DNA of 64,000 nucleotides from Larix kaempferi (GCA_027924585.1 BSBM01000822.1:2064001-2128000); one strand, 5' to 3'. Shown: positions 1 through 11,162, counted from the stretch's first letter. Numbers and translations are program-made. Notes: generated by a model from the letters alone, not told the origin.

Positions 1-1640
1 TCATTTGAGAATTAAATTTACTTATCAGTTAGAAAAAAATAAAAATGATATAACTCTGCGAGCACTAACAAATTTCTTGGCCATTCGAGCACATATTGCC
101 CTTATTTTATGACAAAATAATATTCATGCCTAATAATTGTGATCATCATATGCACTACTATTGATCGACATGGATTGGATAATAATTGAAATTATTGTTT
201 TATTGCATTAATTTCCCTCTCTTATCCACCCTTTAGATATCCATGACTATTGATTGCACGATAATTTGCATGCTTATCATTCTTTATAAAAAATCCTAGC
301 TTGGCATAGTTATACCATTACTAAGTAGCTCAATTATGCTTGTGTTGTTGACCTTTAATCCACACCTCGTCCATTTTCCTCGTAAGAGAAGCATAGCCAC
401 ATGTACAAAGAATTATGTAGGTTTAGGTATAGCCTAACTGTTTTATTCTATCAGTGGAGGAGTTGTGAATCTACTATAAATAATCATATAGATTACAACA
501 TTGTTTATTAGAATTTCCACATTGAGTTGAGGATAGAATAAAGGCTTTGGAATGGTGTATGATTGACGAGACAATGTGGTGTAGGTGTGAGGTGATATAC
601 ATTATTTCAATCTGATTATCTAGGTATGCAATGTGATTTTTTCTCTAAATCCAAATTTTCCTTTTGCCCAAAATTCCATAACCATACACTAACAAAATAC
701 ATCAATCTCAGAATTGACCTAACAATTGGAAGATTGGTTCTTTATGTGATAGACATCGAAACAAGTTCATTTCCACTAGAAGCTCTTTTATCTTATACAA
801 CTCAATTCTCACAAGCTCAACCCCACCATTATAGGCAGCCCAAATGTACCCTTAATTGGAAAATTTTGAAACGATGCATTTGATAAGTCCAAGGTTCTTC
901 TTTTCCTCCTTTTTCCTAGGAGATGCAAAGTTTTTCCTTCAAAATACTCTCCATTTTGATATGTTTTTATAAATAGGTTTTTTACTAGTTTTCAAATGTA
1001 ATTTTGAAGGTTAAGATTAACCTCAAAAAACCTAGTAGAAAACACTGAATATGAGGGGAGGAACTCTAGGTCTAATTCATAATTCCAAGCCCAAGTCCTA
1101 GTCCTAAGTCTGAGTTCTAGTCCTCGTGCTAGTGTTAGATAAAGTCCTCAATTCTAAGTCTAAGTCTAAGAACCTAATTGATACTACAATGAATGGTATT
1201 ATATCCCCATAAACTACAAATAGGGACCTAAGTCCTAAGCCTAAGCACTACGTCCTAATGCTATTTATATCACAATGATAAAGGCAACTCGCCATAGTGG
1301 AAAAATCATAGCTTATTACAAGTTTTTCTCAAGCAATAATGTGCTTTTACTACTACATTGGCATATTTTATGATTGGGATTTTATTAAGTGTAATGATTT
1401 TTTTATTTTATTTTATATGTTGTAAATAATTTTATATGCATAAAAATTGTGAGGTAAATGCCATTTACAAGGATTTGCTAACATTTTTTTTTATATTTTT
1501 ATGTAGGAAGATTGCAAGTCAAAAGGTTGAAAATGATCTTGAGTGATATGGCGTTGATTTCATCTATAAAATTGTTCACAGTAATACTCCATGTTTAAAA
1601 ATAAATATATATGAAATAATACTAAACTTGGAGAGATTAT
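1..1640. other. AT-rich sequence, no recognisable gene
   Basis: No reading frame here resembles a known family. The longest open frame, about 85 codons at 626-883, shows no motif I recognise and looks accidental. The sequence ends in a purine-rich stretch just before the LTR that begins at 1641; bases 1636-1640 (attat) nearly match the bases after the 3' LTR of element A (atgat at 24891). Confidence 0.6.
1068..1258 (+). repeat. Degenerate short repeats related to CCTAAGT
   Basis: Words such as TCCTAAGTC, CTAAGTCTAAG and CAAGTCCTAG recur irregularly over about 190 bases. It is a decayed simple repeat. It is not the plant telomere heptamer, and the period is not constant. Confidence 0.5.
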
Positions 1641-3112
1641 TGTTATAGCACAAATTGGAACTTCCACATTTGCGATGATGATCTCCCAAGATGACACCTA
1701 AGCATCCAATAACAATCATTAAGACGAACCTATTATCATGGAAGAAAACCTAATTTGATCCTATATGATGGTCTAAACCTTCAAGAAGACAATGCCGGTC
1801 TTTTCCAATTGAAATCACTAAGTTGCAAGCCAAAAGGAGGCTGCATGCAGTTTCCTTCTTGCAAGGTGAGTGGCCACGTGCATTTCCCTTGAGTAGTGAA
1901 AAACCGCTATATTCTTCCGTAGGCAACAAATTGCTTTGACAAGTTGACTAGGGAAAAAGTGTTCTTAAAGTTGGATTTGAGGCAAGGATACTATCAAGTG
2001 CGACTTGTAGGTGATGAATACAAAACAACGTACGTGACGAGGTATGACAGTTTTGAATTCTTGGTGATTCCATTTGTTTTTTCAATGCTCCCACAACATT
2101 TTGCACACTCATGAATGAGGGCTTGAGACCGTTTCTGGTAAAGTCGATAGTAGTCTACCTTGATGACATTATTGTTTTCAACGAGAGTATGGAGAAACAA
2201 AAACAACACTTAGCGTAAATATTTGAGGTGGGTGTGTGGGCCATGAAAAGTTCATAAATATATATATATATATAAATTACGAAAATTCAAAAAATGAAAC
2301 AATTACAAGGTGGTTGGTCGCATTTGCAACTCCCAAAAGCACTTGGTAACCTTTCTAATTATCCAAAACACTCATTAAAAATGGGTATAGTGGACCAGGG
2401 AATGGAGCACACCCATGCTAATGTTACGATGGAGAAATTCTTCTGCTATTATTGATCCCATTTGTCATGTTTCCTCTTGGTGATCCATGTCCCTGAGCAT
2501 CCCTTCATGAGTTGTTAAAGTCATCTCCCCTATATGAACTCTCCCATATACATCCTTGGAAGATAAAGTGTTTGGAAGGTGGTGTGCAAAGTGGTTCAAG
2601 TGCAGAGAGACCCAATCAAAGGTTTCAAAAGGTGACAAGATGGTAGAAAGGGTATCATTTATTGTTGTATTTTAATAGAAATTTATATTTTTCCTTCCCC
2701 CAAACTCATGTATGAAACTTGAATTCCTTAGTCTTTATTGGTTGAAGAACACTAGTCCTTTCAAGAGCTTAATCAATACTAGTCGTGATTATCTCAATGC
2801 TTTTGATTTGGATTGTATCTTTATTCACCCCATAAGGCTTGTGAGGAAGGTTATTTGGCTCTTTCGCAGGTATCAAGTTGTTGGAATGAAGTATATCTAG
2901 GTTGAAGTTCGGGAGCAACAAAAGCTCAAGCTTCGAAAACATGTTCCCTCCTCCTCCCATATTTCTCCAATGTTTGTTTTCTTGCTTGTTTTGGTTAATG
3001 TAACATCCTAAGTGTGTCTAAACTATCTTTTTAAAGGGATTTAGATCATATTTATCCCTTTCTAGTATGTTGGTGGTCAACACTAGCCATTAGGAAACTT
3101 TTTCCCACAACA
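1641..3112 (+). repeat. 5' LTR-like copy of element A, with an extra 334-bp RT fragment
   Basis: It aligns by eye with 23755-24890 along its length, for example the shared passages around ctattatcatggaagaa, ccatgaaaag and catcctaagtgtgtctaaact. It is 336 bp longer than the other copy, and nearly all the excess is the block 1897-2230. It contains a TA dinucleotide run near 2255-2275. Starts TGTT, ends AACA. Confidence 0.7.
1897..2230 (+). pseudogene. Ty3/gypsy reverse-transcriptase fragment inside an LTR
   Basis: Translation gives the central RT core of a gypsy element: a KNRY-like start, KLDLRQGYYQVR, TRYDSFEFLVIPF, then after a frameshift MNEGL and the catalytic VYLDDI motif (D-D of the palm). 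The piece starts at about the KNRY motif and stops just beyond YLDD, so it is only about 110 residues of a polymerase of roughly 500. It has one internal stop and at least one frameshift and cannot be functional. The sister LTR at 23755 lacks this block, reading straight from gagtag to ggtacatggg. It is either an insertion here or a deletion there; a TTGAG microhomology at both edges keeps deletion possible. Confidence 0.8.
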
Positions 3113-3140
3113 GAATTGGAAACTCCACCGGGGATTAGAT
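3113..3140 (+). promoter_or_regulatory. Possible primer-binding site of element A
   Basis: Two bases after the LTR the sequence runs ttggaaactccaccggggat. The TGG start and CCGGGGAT portion resemble tRNA-Asp-type primer sites used by Athila/Tat gypsy elements, but the middle does not match. Weak; offered only because its position is right. Confidence 0.3.
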
Positions 3141-4250
3141 ATCTCTAGGGCATTTGTATTTTAGTGTTTCTAGAATTTACTAGGTGTTCTTGGGTCCATT
3201 ATAGCCTTACCTTGGTCTCCTTCAGTAGAATCCCTTAAAAACTTGCAGTTTTTTGAGTTTGTTACCTTTTTTGGAATCCTATAGGATTCCACGCTCCACA
3301 TAGAAGCCATAGAATCATGTGCCCTGAATCCCACATGCTTTTCCTTCATAACAAGGGCATGGCCACTCACCCTATCCTCATAAAAAGTGCGTGGGATCTG
3401 CAAAAGTAGGTTTTTTTGTTGTTTTTTTCCCCTGTTTCACCATGATTGCTAATGGGTTGGGTTGCTGAGTATTCTTGGAAGGTTGTAAGCGAAGGTTTAG
3501 GGGTTTTAAGCGACTAAATCATGTATTTTGTGCTTTGAATAGGTTCCTATAAAGAAAAAATCTAGGTATTCAGTATTCATTTTTGGTCATGTTTTCATTG
3601 CATGTTTAGTGGAGAAAAGGAAGAAGTTTCTTTAGGAGATTTGGCATCTGATTGACATGCATTGTACGTCATATTAGCTTGCTTTTATTTTATCCCTTTC
3701 ATATCTTACGAGGTGAGGAAAAAGAAAAATCTTTCATTCTTAGGTTTTCTTTAGTAGGAGACCACAGGTTTGTTTCGTTTCATCTTGCTATCATTTTGCA
3801 TCAAAGGAAAATTTCTTTGACTTTTTTATGAAATCTCATTGGCATATGAATGTTCTTGGAATTTTTAATATAAATGAATAATCTCTCTTTAATGTCTATT
3901 TCATTTGAGAACACCATTGTTCATCCACTTCCAATCCCTCTAAGTAATCAAACAACCCCTAAAACCAACACAATTAAAATGAACTATATTTGATTTTCTG
4001 TGATAGAAAACCAACAATAGTCTAGGTCTAGGGCCTTTGTTGTAGGATCAAAGAGCTCACTTCTGCAAGACCACATAAAACAAAACTAGAATTTGACTAG
4101 AGACTATTAAATCCATTAGTAGCAAGAGGTATTTTGCGGGAAAGTGCATCTAACATACACGTCGAGCACACGGGTAAGCTAAGTGTTTGAGAGAAATTAT
4201 CCCCTCTCCTTGCATTTAGTGGACTTTTGTATGTATGGGGGTTTTTGTTG
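3141..4250 (+). other. Untranslated leader of element A, no gene seen
   Basis: About 1.1 kb between the putative primer site and the insertion point of element B. No gag motif is readable. The T-rich tracts and short scattered open frames on both strands show no family resemblance. Confidence 0.45.
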
Positions 4251-4255
4251 ATTGA

Positions 4256-4874
4256 TGATTCAGATGGATATTGGTGGCCACCCACCTATTCCATTGGCTC
4301 AAAACAGTTTCCCATTTTGGCAATTTTCTAGTAATTTTTCTACGATTTTTCGGGGTCCTAATCTTCCAGGGCCGTTTTGAGGGCCTAAACGACATTTTTT
4401 GGAAATTTGAGAGAGAAAATGGTTGCCAATGACATACGTGTTTTCCCAATTTAAAGTTGTAAATGTTGGATAGACATTTCCAACGGGCTATCGAGCACCC
4501 CAAACGGAGATCGTATGCAAAATTTATGACCCCGGGAAGTTGACTATTCAACTAACCACCTTGGGGCCACAAACTTTATGACGGTTCATCTTCTAGGGTT
4601 AGGTTTTTGGATGTTTGGGATTCTTTCCCTCATGTTTATGATAAATAGGCCCTTTCGGCCTCCTTTTGTATTTAGCTTGGCATGAATGAGCATAGTGGCC
4701 ACATCTCTTGTTAGAGATAGCTACCACCATTCTAGCTGTTTTATTTTATAGTTTGTTCTGTTTCCACTATTTAATAGAATATGTGTTTACTGTATCATTG
4801 CGTTCTTTGCAATATATTTGTGTATATGGTTCTATACCTTCTCTTTCATTTCGTTCCCACATAAATCTGGATCA
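4256..4874 (+). repeat. 5' LTR of element B
   Basis: 619 bp, starting TGATTCAG and ending GGATCA just before the primer site. It matches 11163-11770 almost throughout, for example the shared ggtggccacccacctattcc and caacgggctatcgagcac passages. GATAAATA near 4639 is a plausible TATA element. Open frames read here on the minus strand are incidental. Confidence 0.92.
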
Positions 4875-4875
4875 G

Positions 4876-4887
4876 TGGTATCAGAGC
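4876..4887 (+). promoter_or_regulatory. Primer-binding site of element B (tRNA-iMet)
   Basis: tggtatcagagc is the standard 12-base complement of the plant initiator tRNA-Met 3' end. It lies one base after the 5' LTR. Confidence 0.95.
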
Positions 4888-5005
4888 AATCTGCTCTTTG
4901 ATTTTTTCTCGGTGCATGTCCCCGACGAGGTCAGGATATAGAGAGTTGGGTATTGAATTAGTTTCACTTGGGGAAGATCACTATCTCCACCCCAAACGAC
5001 CTCCC

Positions 5006-6524
5006 ATGGTGGAAGAAAAGAGAGACGACAGAGCAGGATATCCTATCAAGTTATTTCTCGTTGAATCCCTCACGCGACAGAGGAACGAGATGATGGATAC
5101 TTTCACCCAGATCCTTCGACGCATACCGATGACGACATATACACCATCAACGAGCAACAGTTTTAGAGATGCGACTCCCTTCAAGGTACAAGTTAACATT
5201 GATATCCCTTTATTTGAAGGCCAGATCGATGCTGATGCCTTAGGTAAATGGTTGAATCTACCAGAAGGGTATTTTTCTGTCCACAAATTTTCCAACAGGG
5301 AAAAGATCACCATTGCGCTCCTCAAGGCTGTCCCCCATGTCAAAAATTGGTGGTAAACTTATTGTGAGTAAAACTCATCGTAGGAGTCTGGATTATTTGA
5401 GGCCAATCCCACTTGGGTCTCTTTTATCGATGTCGTTAAGGAACAATATTACCCTGTGGGAAACTATGATGACCAGTACACAAAATGGACCATTCTGCGT
5501 CAAGAGAGGGACCAAACGGTGTTGGAGTACACCAACAACTTTCATACCTTGCCCACAAAGATGGGTATCAAGGACTCTAAGCGACACCTAATACTGAAAT
5601 ATCACAGTGGCCTACACCGGTACATACAAACATAGATGGAATTCTTGGACATATCTTCACTTGGATATGCCTATCGATATGCTATCAAAATTGAGTAGAA
5701 ATTTCAGCAAAAGAGCAAGCGCGACTTTGTACCTACGCAGAAGCAGGGTAAGGGAAACTCTGGGTCGCAGAACACGAGATAGGGAAAGGACATCCAATTC
5801 CAACCAAAAGCAAAGAAGGGTAATGGAAATACAAAGAAGTACACCGAGAAGTGGTGTGAGTTCCACAAAATACCTTGGCACAACACTGATGAATGTCTCT
5901 CAAAACAGTCATTGCTGGCTGAGATCAAAGCTTCAGAATCAGATCCCAATTTCGATTCTGATTCAGAATTCAATGTCACGACCGTAGACAAAGGGAATCA
6001 TATCATTGATGGAGAACCCAATGTCACTGTTGCTACCACATAGATTAAACCAGAGGAACCTAAAGAGTCAGAGGCAGAGGAGCGGCTCTTCCACTCACAG
6101 ATGTGGGTGAAGGGAATTCCCCTACATTTTGTTGTGGACAACGATAGCCAAAAGAACCTGATCTCGGCAGAAGTCATCAATAGATTGGATCTACCAATAA
6201 CACCACACCCGCAACCATACACCATTGGTTTGCTGATCCAAGTACGAGGTATTTGCGTCAATCATCAATGTCGACTACCATACGGCATCAAGCCCTTCAG
6301 AGATGAGGTATTGTGTGATGTGGCCCCACTCGAAGTATGTGATGTTCTTTTAGGATAGCCATATATGTGGAAGCGTCATGATGTATATGAATCATGACCT
6401 CGTAGTGTCATTGTCACTTGGGGAGTACAACTCTATTAGATACCAAAGATAGTTGCACCTACCCCAACTAAGCAGTGCAATAACACAATCTCCCACACTG
6501 GGAAATTTTTCCTATTCGCAATTG
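5006..6524 (+). pseudogene. Gag-protease of element B, one frame with ten stops
   Basis: Starting at ATG 5006 (MVEEKRDD), one reading frame can be followed to the insertion point of C at 6524 without a frameshift. Gag has a retrotransposon-gag core (IDIPLFEGQIDAD, KNWW, VKEQYYPVGNYDDQY, LEYTNNFHTL) and a C-terminal zinc-poor stretch with WCEFHKIPWHNTDEC. Protease follows (LHFVVDNDSQKNLIS, then CDVLLG near 6350); the usual D-S/T-G site reads D-N-D. Stops fall at 5354, 5369, 5381, 5633, 5696, 5780, 6041, 6356, 6395 and 6437. Several are at positions where the family has Gln or Arg, as expected of C-to-T decay. An earlier TTG at 4898 is in frame, but ATG 5006 is preferred. Confidence 0.85.
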
Positions 6525-6884
6525 TGTGAGGAACCTGCAACAATTAATTAATGAAAATGCATGAGATAGTAGAAATAACAGAACTCAGAATCGATTTATT
6601 GATCGTGGTCCACTTCGAAGGGGCAACCTCCTTTGAGCAAGCTCAATACAAATAACTTCATGGTGCCTTCATTGGCCTCAACATGCACTTATATACTAAG
6701 TCTATGCCCAATACTATGGGTCAATACCATGGAACATATAATACTACGAGACGACTTACAAAGCATATGCGTCCAATACTATGGGTCAATACTATGGGAT
6801 AATACAAACTATGGATCAACAAATACTACGGGATGACTTACAAAGCATATGCGTCCAGAGAAGGGTTGACATGGGTTCCTAACC
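6525..6884 (-). repeat. 3' LTR of element C
   Basis: About 360 bp, nearly identical to 10397-10780 apart from a gap of about 24 bp near the right end. Plus-strand edges are tgtgaggaacc and ggttcctaacc, which are inverted to each other except for the final bases. Contains repeated words caatactatgggtcaatac and acaaagcatatgcgtcc. Confidence 0.88.
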
Positions 6885-6899
6885 TCCCCTCTGCCTTAG
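6885..6899 (-). promoter_or_regulatory. Polypurine tract of element C
   Basis: Plus-strand tcccctctgcctta reads on the minus strand as a purine tract containing GAGGGGA, abutting the 3' LTR as needed for plus-strand priming. Confidence 0.7.
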
Positions 6900-6949
6900 A
6901 AAAAGCTTTATCCTCAAACCTTTAAAGGTGGAAATTGATGCGGAATCTG

Positions 6950-7860
6950 AAGGAGTGGTTCCCCTGTAGCATCCTTTGGTTACATTCCGTGCCACTGAAT
7001 TAATACCTCTGTGATAGATTGAGAGAGAAGCTGACGCCTTTTGAGTTTCAGGGAGGATTACTTGGAAGGTTGTAGACGAAGAAGAACCATATCACCTGCT
7101 TGAAAAGTGTGCTCAGAACAATGTTGATCGGCTTGTTGTTTCATTCGAGTTCTTGCCATGTGAATATTGTCCTGTAAAATGAGAAGAATCTGATTGAGGT
7201 TTTGAAGAATCGAGTCAATTTCCTGAACTGGGGAACTGTTGAGGGTGTATGGAAGAAGAATTGGTGGTGCCTGTCCATAGATTGCTTCGTATGGAGTCAT
7301 TTTAGATGTGGTACTGTACCACTGGATCGTTTCAAGGAAATCCATAGAAATATCTGTCCAAATATGTGTAGGGATGGGCAAGGGTTCGAGCAATCCCAGA
7401 AGGAGTGTCATTTCACCCTTGTTGACCTAGCAAGTATCACATTCAGCCACCATCTGTTGAATTTTCATTTTCATTCCTTGCCAAAAGAAGTTACACTGTT
7501 CCTGGTCATACGTTTTGAGGAACCCAGAGTGCCCTACCGATGGAAAAGCATGGAGTTCATAGAAGACATAGCTTTGTTGAACAGATTGCAACCAATTTGG
7601 AACAAGCATAGAAATCGATGAAAGAGAAACTGGGTCATCAAATGTGCGAGAAGGAGATCCGCCACCAGATTGTCCTTACCCTTCTTGTAAGTGATCTCAT
7701 AGGCATAACCCATCAGTTGGCTAACCCATTTTAGGTGTGCTAGGGAGGAGACCCGTTCTTCCAGGAAAATTTTCAGACTTTGGTGATCAGTCTTGATGCA
7801 TAAATAATTTCCTAATAGGTACGGCTTCCACTTCTGTACTGCATGCAAAATAGCCATCAT
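6950..7860 (-). pseudogene. Element C pol remnant: RNase H, integrase ends, chromodomain-like tail
   Basis: Reading right to left: SEKEMMAILHAVQKW and IKTDHQSL at 7860-7700 are the gypsy RNase H; VGHSGFLKTY and AECDTC near 7540-7430 are the integrase HHCC finger; WTDISMDFLE at about 7360 opens the catalytic core. The frame then jumps at once to TSKMTPYEAIYGQAPP, so most of the core, with two of three catalytic acidic residues, is gone. GDMVLLRLQP follows, and a degraded tail reads VLIQWHG and DATGEP, as in chromodomains. At 7860 the RNase H is fused directly to the protease linker, so the RT is precisely absent. Several stops and frameshifts. Confidence 0.82.
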
Positions 7861-8789
7861 TTCCTTCTCAGATGTAAAGGCGGCGAAATTCTTATGGAAA
7901 GGGCTCTTGAAGGATGCAAGCCCACTGGTTCAGCAAAGACACCTGCATATCTATCCAAGGGAGTAGTGGAGACCGTTGATGGGTGCATTTGAATGGAATT
8001 TAGCTGAGCGATGACACCACGTGAATTCTTCTTAAGGATCTTTTCCAGGTGATGTGAACTGATGATGCGGAGAGACCCTGGTTGTAAGCTCGTAAATGTG
8101 TGTTGTTTCCCATTTACTGAAAACTGCATCCAAAGTTCAGCAGAATCCCATTCGATGGGGCCAAGTGTGCGTAACCATTGAGCGCCCAAAACCACATCAC
8201 ATCCGCCTAAGGACAACGAAAACATGTCAGAGCTCAGGTTATAATATTCCATAGAGATATGCTCATTGCGACACTTCCCCTTGCAAGATAAGGTGCCCCC
8301 ATTGCCAATCATGACTTCAAAGTTGGAGCAAGGATGGACAAAAAAATCATCCTGTTTGGCGATCCGAGGATCAATGAAGTTATGAGTGCTACAAGAATCA
8401 ATGAGTATTGTAAGAGGGAGCTTCTTGAAATAATCTCTGACCCGAATTGTCTGTGGGGTGGTGACTCCGGCTAAAGCATGGAGAGATATCTCTGGGTGGT
8501 CATCTGGAGACGGAGGGTCAACAGGTGGCTGCTGAATGACGACCTGATCATCTACTGTATCTAGAGCTTCTGTACCAAGTTCAGAGGCAGGTGGAGAATC
8601 CACATCCAAGAGATAGAGTTGTTTCTCAACACATCTATGTCCCCGAGTGAATTTCTCATCACAATTATAACAAAGCCCTTTTTCTCTATGTGCCCGCATC
8701 TCTGCTTCAGACAAATGCTTGATAGGAGTTGTGCAAGGAGCTGGCGTGGGTGGGAGGTCGTTGGGAAACCATATTTCTGAATGGAACAA
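7861..8789 (-). pseudogene. Element C zinc knuckle and protease
   Basis: An unusually long open frame (about 310 codons, 8789-7857). The N-terminal part carries a CCHC knuckle, CYNCDEKFTRGHRC. A Pro/Asp-rich linker follows, then the aspartic protease ILIDSCSTHNFID (active-site D-S-C instead of D-S/T-G) and CDVVLGAQWL near its end. It ends in the pre-RT linker (YAGVFAEP) and then runs out of frame where RT should begin. It continues gag from the right, with a frame change near 8750. The open length suggests C is younger than B. Confidence 0.82.
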
Positions 8790-9416
8790 AAGTTGATTTG
8801 GAGCGTTGTTGGGCTGTGAACTTGTCCTTTGCCAACTTAGCCAACCCTAGGACTTCCATCATTATGTTGGGACAAAACATTTTAACCTCTGAGCGGTTTT
8901 CATCCTTAAGACCACTGATAAAACAAATCCTGTAGAATTCAACAGACAATCCTTCTGTGTGATTGGCTAGTTTCTCAAATTATGTCTGATACTCTCTCAC
9001 AGTGCCAATTTGGCGAAGTTTAGTAAGTGCTCCTGTGAAGTCATCAAAAGCACAAGGACCAAATCGTTGCAAAAGGAGTTGGCAACAATCTGTCCATTTT
9101 GGCTCGTCATGAGCCTTGATGTACCAACGGTACCATTGAAGGGTTGCCTATTCCAAATGAAAGGATGCAAGTGATAATTTTTGGACATCAAAAGTATTAT
9201 GCAGACTGAAATATTGTTCTTCTCAGTATATCCATCCAGTCGGATCATTACCATTGGAGCGAGGAAAATCAAGCTTCGAGAAGAAGAGAACCCAGTGTTC
9301 ATGGTTGAATGTTGAAGATGGAGGTTGAGAAAATTTTCATCCAAATCTTGGAGTTTGGTTTTGAGGGCTGCAAGTTCTTCCTCCATGATTTGTGCACCTG
9401 CGTGGGTGACAACCAT
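8790..9416 (-). pseudogene. Element C gag, N-terminal part
   Basis: ATG at 9416 (MVVTHAGAQIMEEELAALK) starts a coiled region, followed after frameshifts by gag-core phrases: ASFHLE-like, WYRWYIKAHDEPKW, LLLQRFGP, LTKLRQIGTVREY, ISGLKDE. It belongs to the capsid-like retrotransposon-gag family. A T-run joined to a G-run at about 9427-9454 lies upstream and is hypermutable sequence. Several frame changes make it non-functional. Confidence 0.75.
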
Positions 9417-9454
9417 AACTAGGAGTTTTTTTTTTTTTGGGGGGGGGGGGGGGA

Positions 9455-10382
9455 ATGGGTAGAAAAACACAAACAAAAGCTTATTTAGTAAAGGAAAATT
9501 TGGATTTGGGAAAAATGCTGATGGGTAATTGGGGTTTGACTAGGTTTTGGACACTTTCGAATGGTCAGGGAAGCAAAAAATGAGGATTTCAGAAGCGGGC
9601 TGAAAGAATGGGAAAATTTGTTAGAGAGGGACAAAGAAGCAGAAATAAGAAATGAACACAGTGGCAAAATTTGAAGGCGATTGGGTGAAAATCGAAGAAG
9701 TTATGGAAAACCCTAAAAACAGACAAATGTGGGATTTATGGCTTTGGGAAGTGGAATTTGGGATAGGGTCCTCGGGAATGAAATATGCAGAATGGGATTG
9801 CAGGGATGTCAGTGAAGTTTCAAAGGAAACAGAGTAAAGACAAAGGAGATATGGTGAGAAAGTGATTTTTTTTTTTTTTGGAATGGATCTACAACGGCGT
9901 GGAAGTGATCGACAACATATAGATCTAAAATGGTGTGGAAGTGATCGGAAACAGGTCTGGATAGATGTAATCTATGATTTATCATATGAAATAGATATGG
10001 ACCCCAGGTATGCTCGGCTTCATAACAGTTCAGAGGATTCACTCGGGCACCAATGCTATCTGACGGCTTGCGTATTGGGGTAGTACCCCTCACTCTACGG
10101 CTCAGGAAAAACTGATAACCGCTTTACCACAAATGATAGCTCTTGGTTTACCTCACGGGTGGGAACTAGTCAATCAAGTAGGGGTCGTTGCCCTTTTCGC
10201 TGGCAGGTCCTCTCAATGGGTCAACTACTTCAGGGTTCCTGTGGTACTCCTCACAATGAGTTTTAGGGTTTATTCCCAAGTACTTCCCACAGTTAAGCGT
10301 ATAGGGATTATTCCCAGATCCGAACCTGCAACAGATGCAAAAAAAAATTGGTAGAAATTCCACCCAACGAGCCCAAGAAAGT
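9455..10382 (-). other. Untranslated leader of element C
   Basis: About 0.9 kb between gag and primer site on the minus strand. It contains a second T-run near 9867-9881. Short open frames on both strands show no motif. Confidence 0.5.
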
Positions 10383-10394
10383 GCTCTGATACCA
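10383..10394 (-). promoter_or_regulatory. Primer-binding site of element C (tRNA-iMet)
   Basis: Plus-strand gctctgatacca is the exact reverse complement of TGGTATCAGAGC, two bases inside the 5' LTR. Confidence 0.93.
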
Positions 10395-10396
10395 AA

Positions 10397-10780
10397 TGTG
10401 AGGAACCTACAACAATTAATTAATGAAAATGCACGAGATAGCAGAAATAACAGAACTCAGAATCGATTTATTAATCGCAGGCCACTTCAAGGGGGCAACC
10501 TCGTTTGAGCAAGCTCAATACAAATAACTTCGCGGTGCCTTCATTGGCCTCAACACGCACTTATATACTAAGTCTATGCCCAATACTATGGGTCAATACC
10601 ATGGAACATATAATACTACGGTACGACTTACAAAGCATATGCGTCCAATACTATGGGTCAATACCATGGGCTAATACAAACTATGTATCAACAAATACTA
10701 CGGGACGACTTACAAAGCATATGCGTCCAACAACAATATACTAACAAAGTAAAGAGAAGGGTTGACACAGGTTCCTAACC
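10397..10780 (-). repeat. 5' LTR of element C
   Basis: Partner of 6525-6884; the same edges on both ends. It carries an additional aacaacaatatactaacaaagtaaag-like stretch near 10728-10753 absent from the left copy. Confidence 0.88.
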
Positions 10781-11160
10781 GCCACCGAAGGAGAACATCA
10801 AATTAGAGAGACATCCACAACCTCTGCACATGATCCCTCTACTCAACAGAAACAAGAAAAACACAAAGTCATTGCAGCATCGTCTATCTGGGTACCTCTA
10901 CAGTGCAAGGCCACGAATTCAAGGTGCTACTCCAGAAATAAATCATCCACACTGGTGCAAACCAAGGATAACACAACAATCAAAATTTTTGAACAGCTCC
11001 AGCGCATCCATCAACAACAATTACAACCCTCTGAAGATGTCAAAGAAAGGAAACCTTTTCACTTCAACAAATGCCACACTAGGAGTTCAACTCAACACAT
11101 AGTTCGAAATATGATAAGGGATTTGACGCAATGCAGACCATTGCTTCCAAAGGGGGGAGG
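10781..11160 (+). pseudogene. Element B pol remnant after the C insertion
   Basis: An open frame in the same phase as B's gag-protease resumes right after C: ATEGEHQIRETS, then KVIAAS and VPLQC, the short linker preceding RT in this gypsy group. Where RT should start it passes into TKDNTTIKIFEQLQ and RKPFHFNK, which I cannot assign, and ends at the polypurine tract. RT, RNase H and integrase are therefore deleted. No in-frame stop occurs over about 125 codons, in contrast to the ten stops upstream. Confidence 0.6.
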
Positions 11161-11162
11161 AA
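11149..11162 (+). promoter_or_regulatory. Polypurine tract of element B
   Basis: aaaggggggaggaa immediately precedes the 3' LTR start TGTTCCAG. Confidence 0.9.

Larger units (their letters stand above)
6525..10780 (-). mobile_element. Element C: internally deleted chromovirus-type Ty3/gypsy, minus strand, nested in B
   Basis: LTRs at 6525-6884 and 10397-10780 face the minus strand. A tRNA-iMet primer site abuts the right LTR and a polypurine tract abuts the left. Between them, reading leftwards, come gag, a CCHC knuckle, protease, RNase H, the integrase zinc finger, an integrase C-terminal part and a chromodomain-like tail. The RT domain and the integrase catalytic core are missing. B's frame is the same on both sides (6524 and 10781), showing that C split B's gag-pol. 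I see no convincing target duplication (left flank aattg, right flank gccac). Confidence 0.88.

Noticed and set aside
626-883. 85-codon frame as a small gene
   Set aside because: No homology or motif, AT-rich surroundings, no supporting context.
1068-1258. Interstitial telomere repeats
   Set aside because: The words are CCTAAGTC/CTAAGTCT, not the plant TTTAGGG heptamer, and the spacing is irregular.
3113-3140. Firm tRNA-Asp primer site
   Set aside because: Only the ends of the site match; kept as a low-confidence feature and not used to classify element A.
4216-4551. 111-codon minus-strand frame
   Set aside because: It lies across the LTR of element B; the other LTR copy carries only a broken version.
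6520-6530. Target duplication for element C
   Set aside because: Left flank aattg and right flank gccac do not match, and shifting the LTR edges by a few bases does not help.
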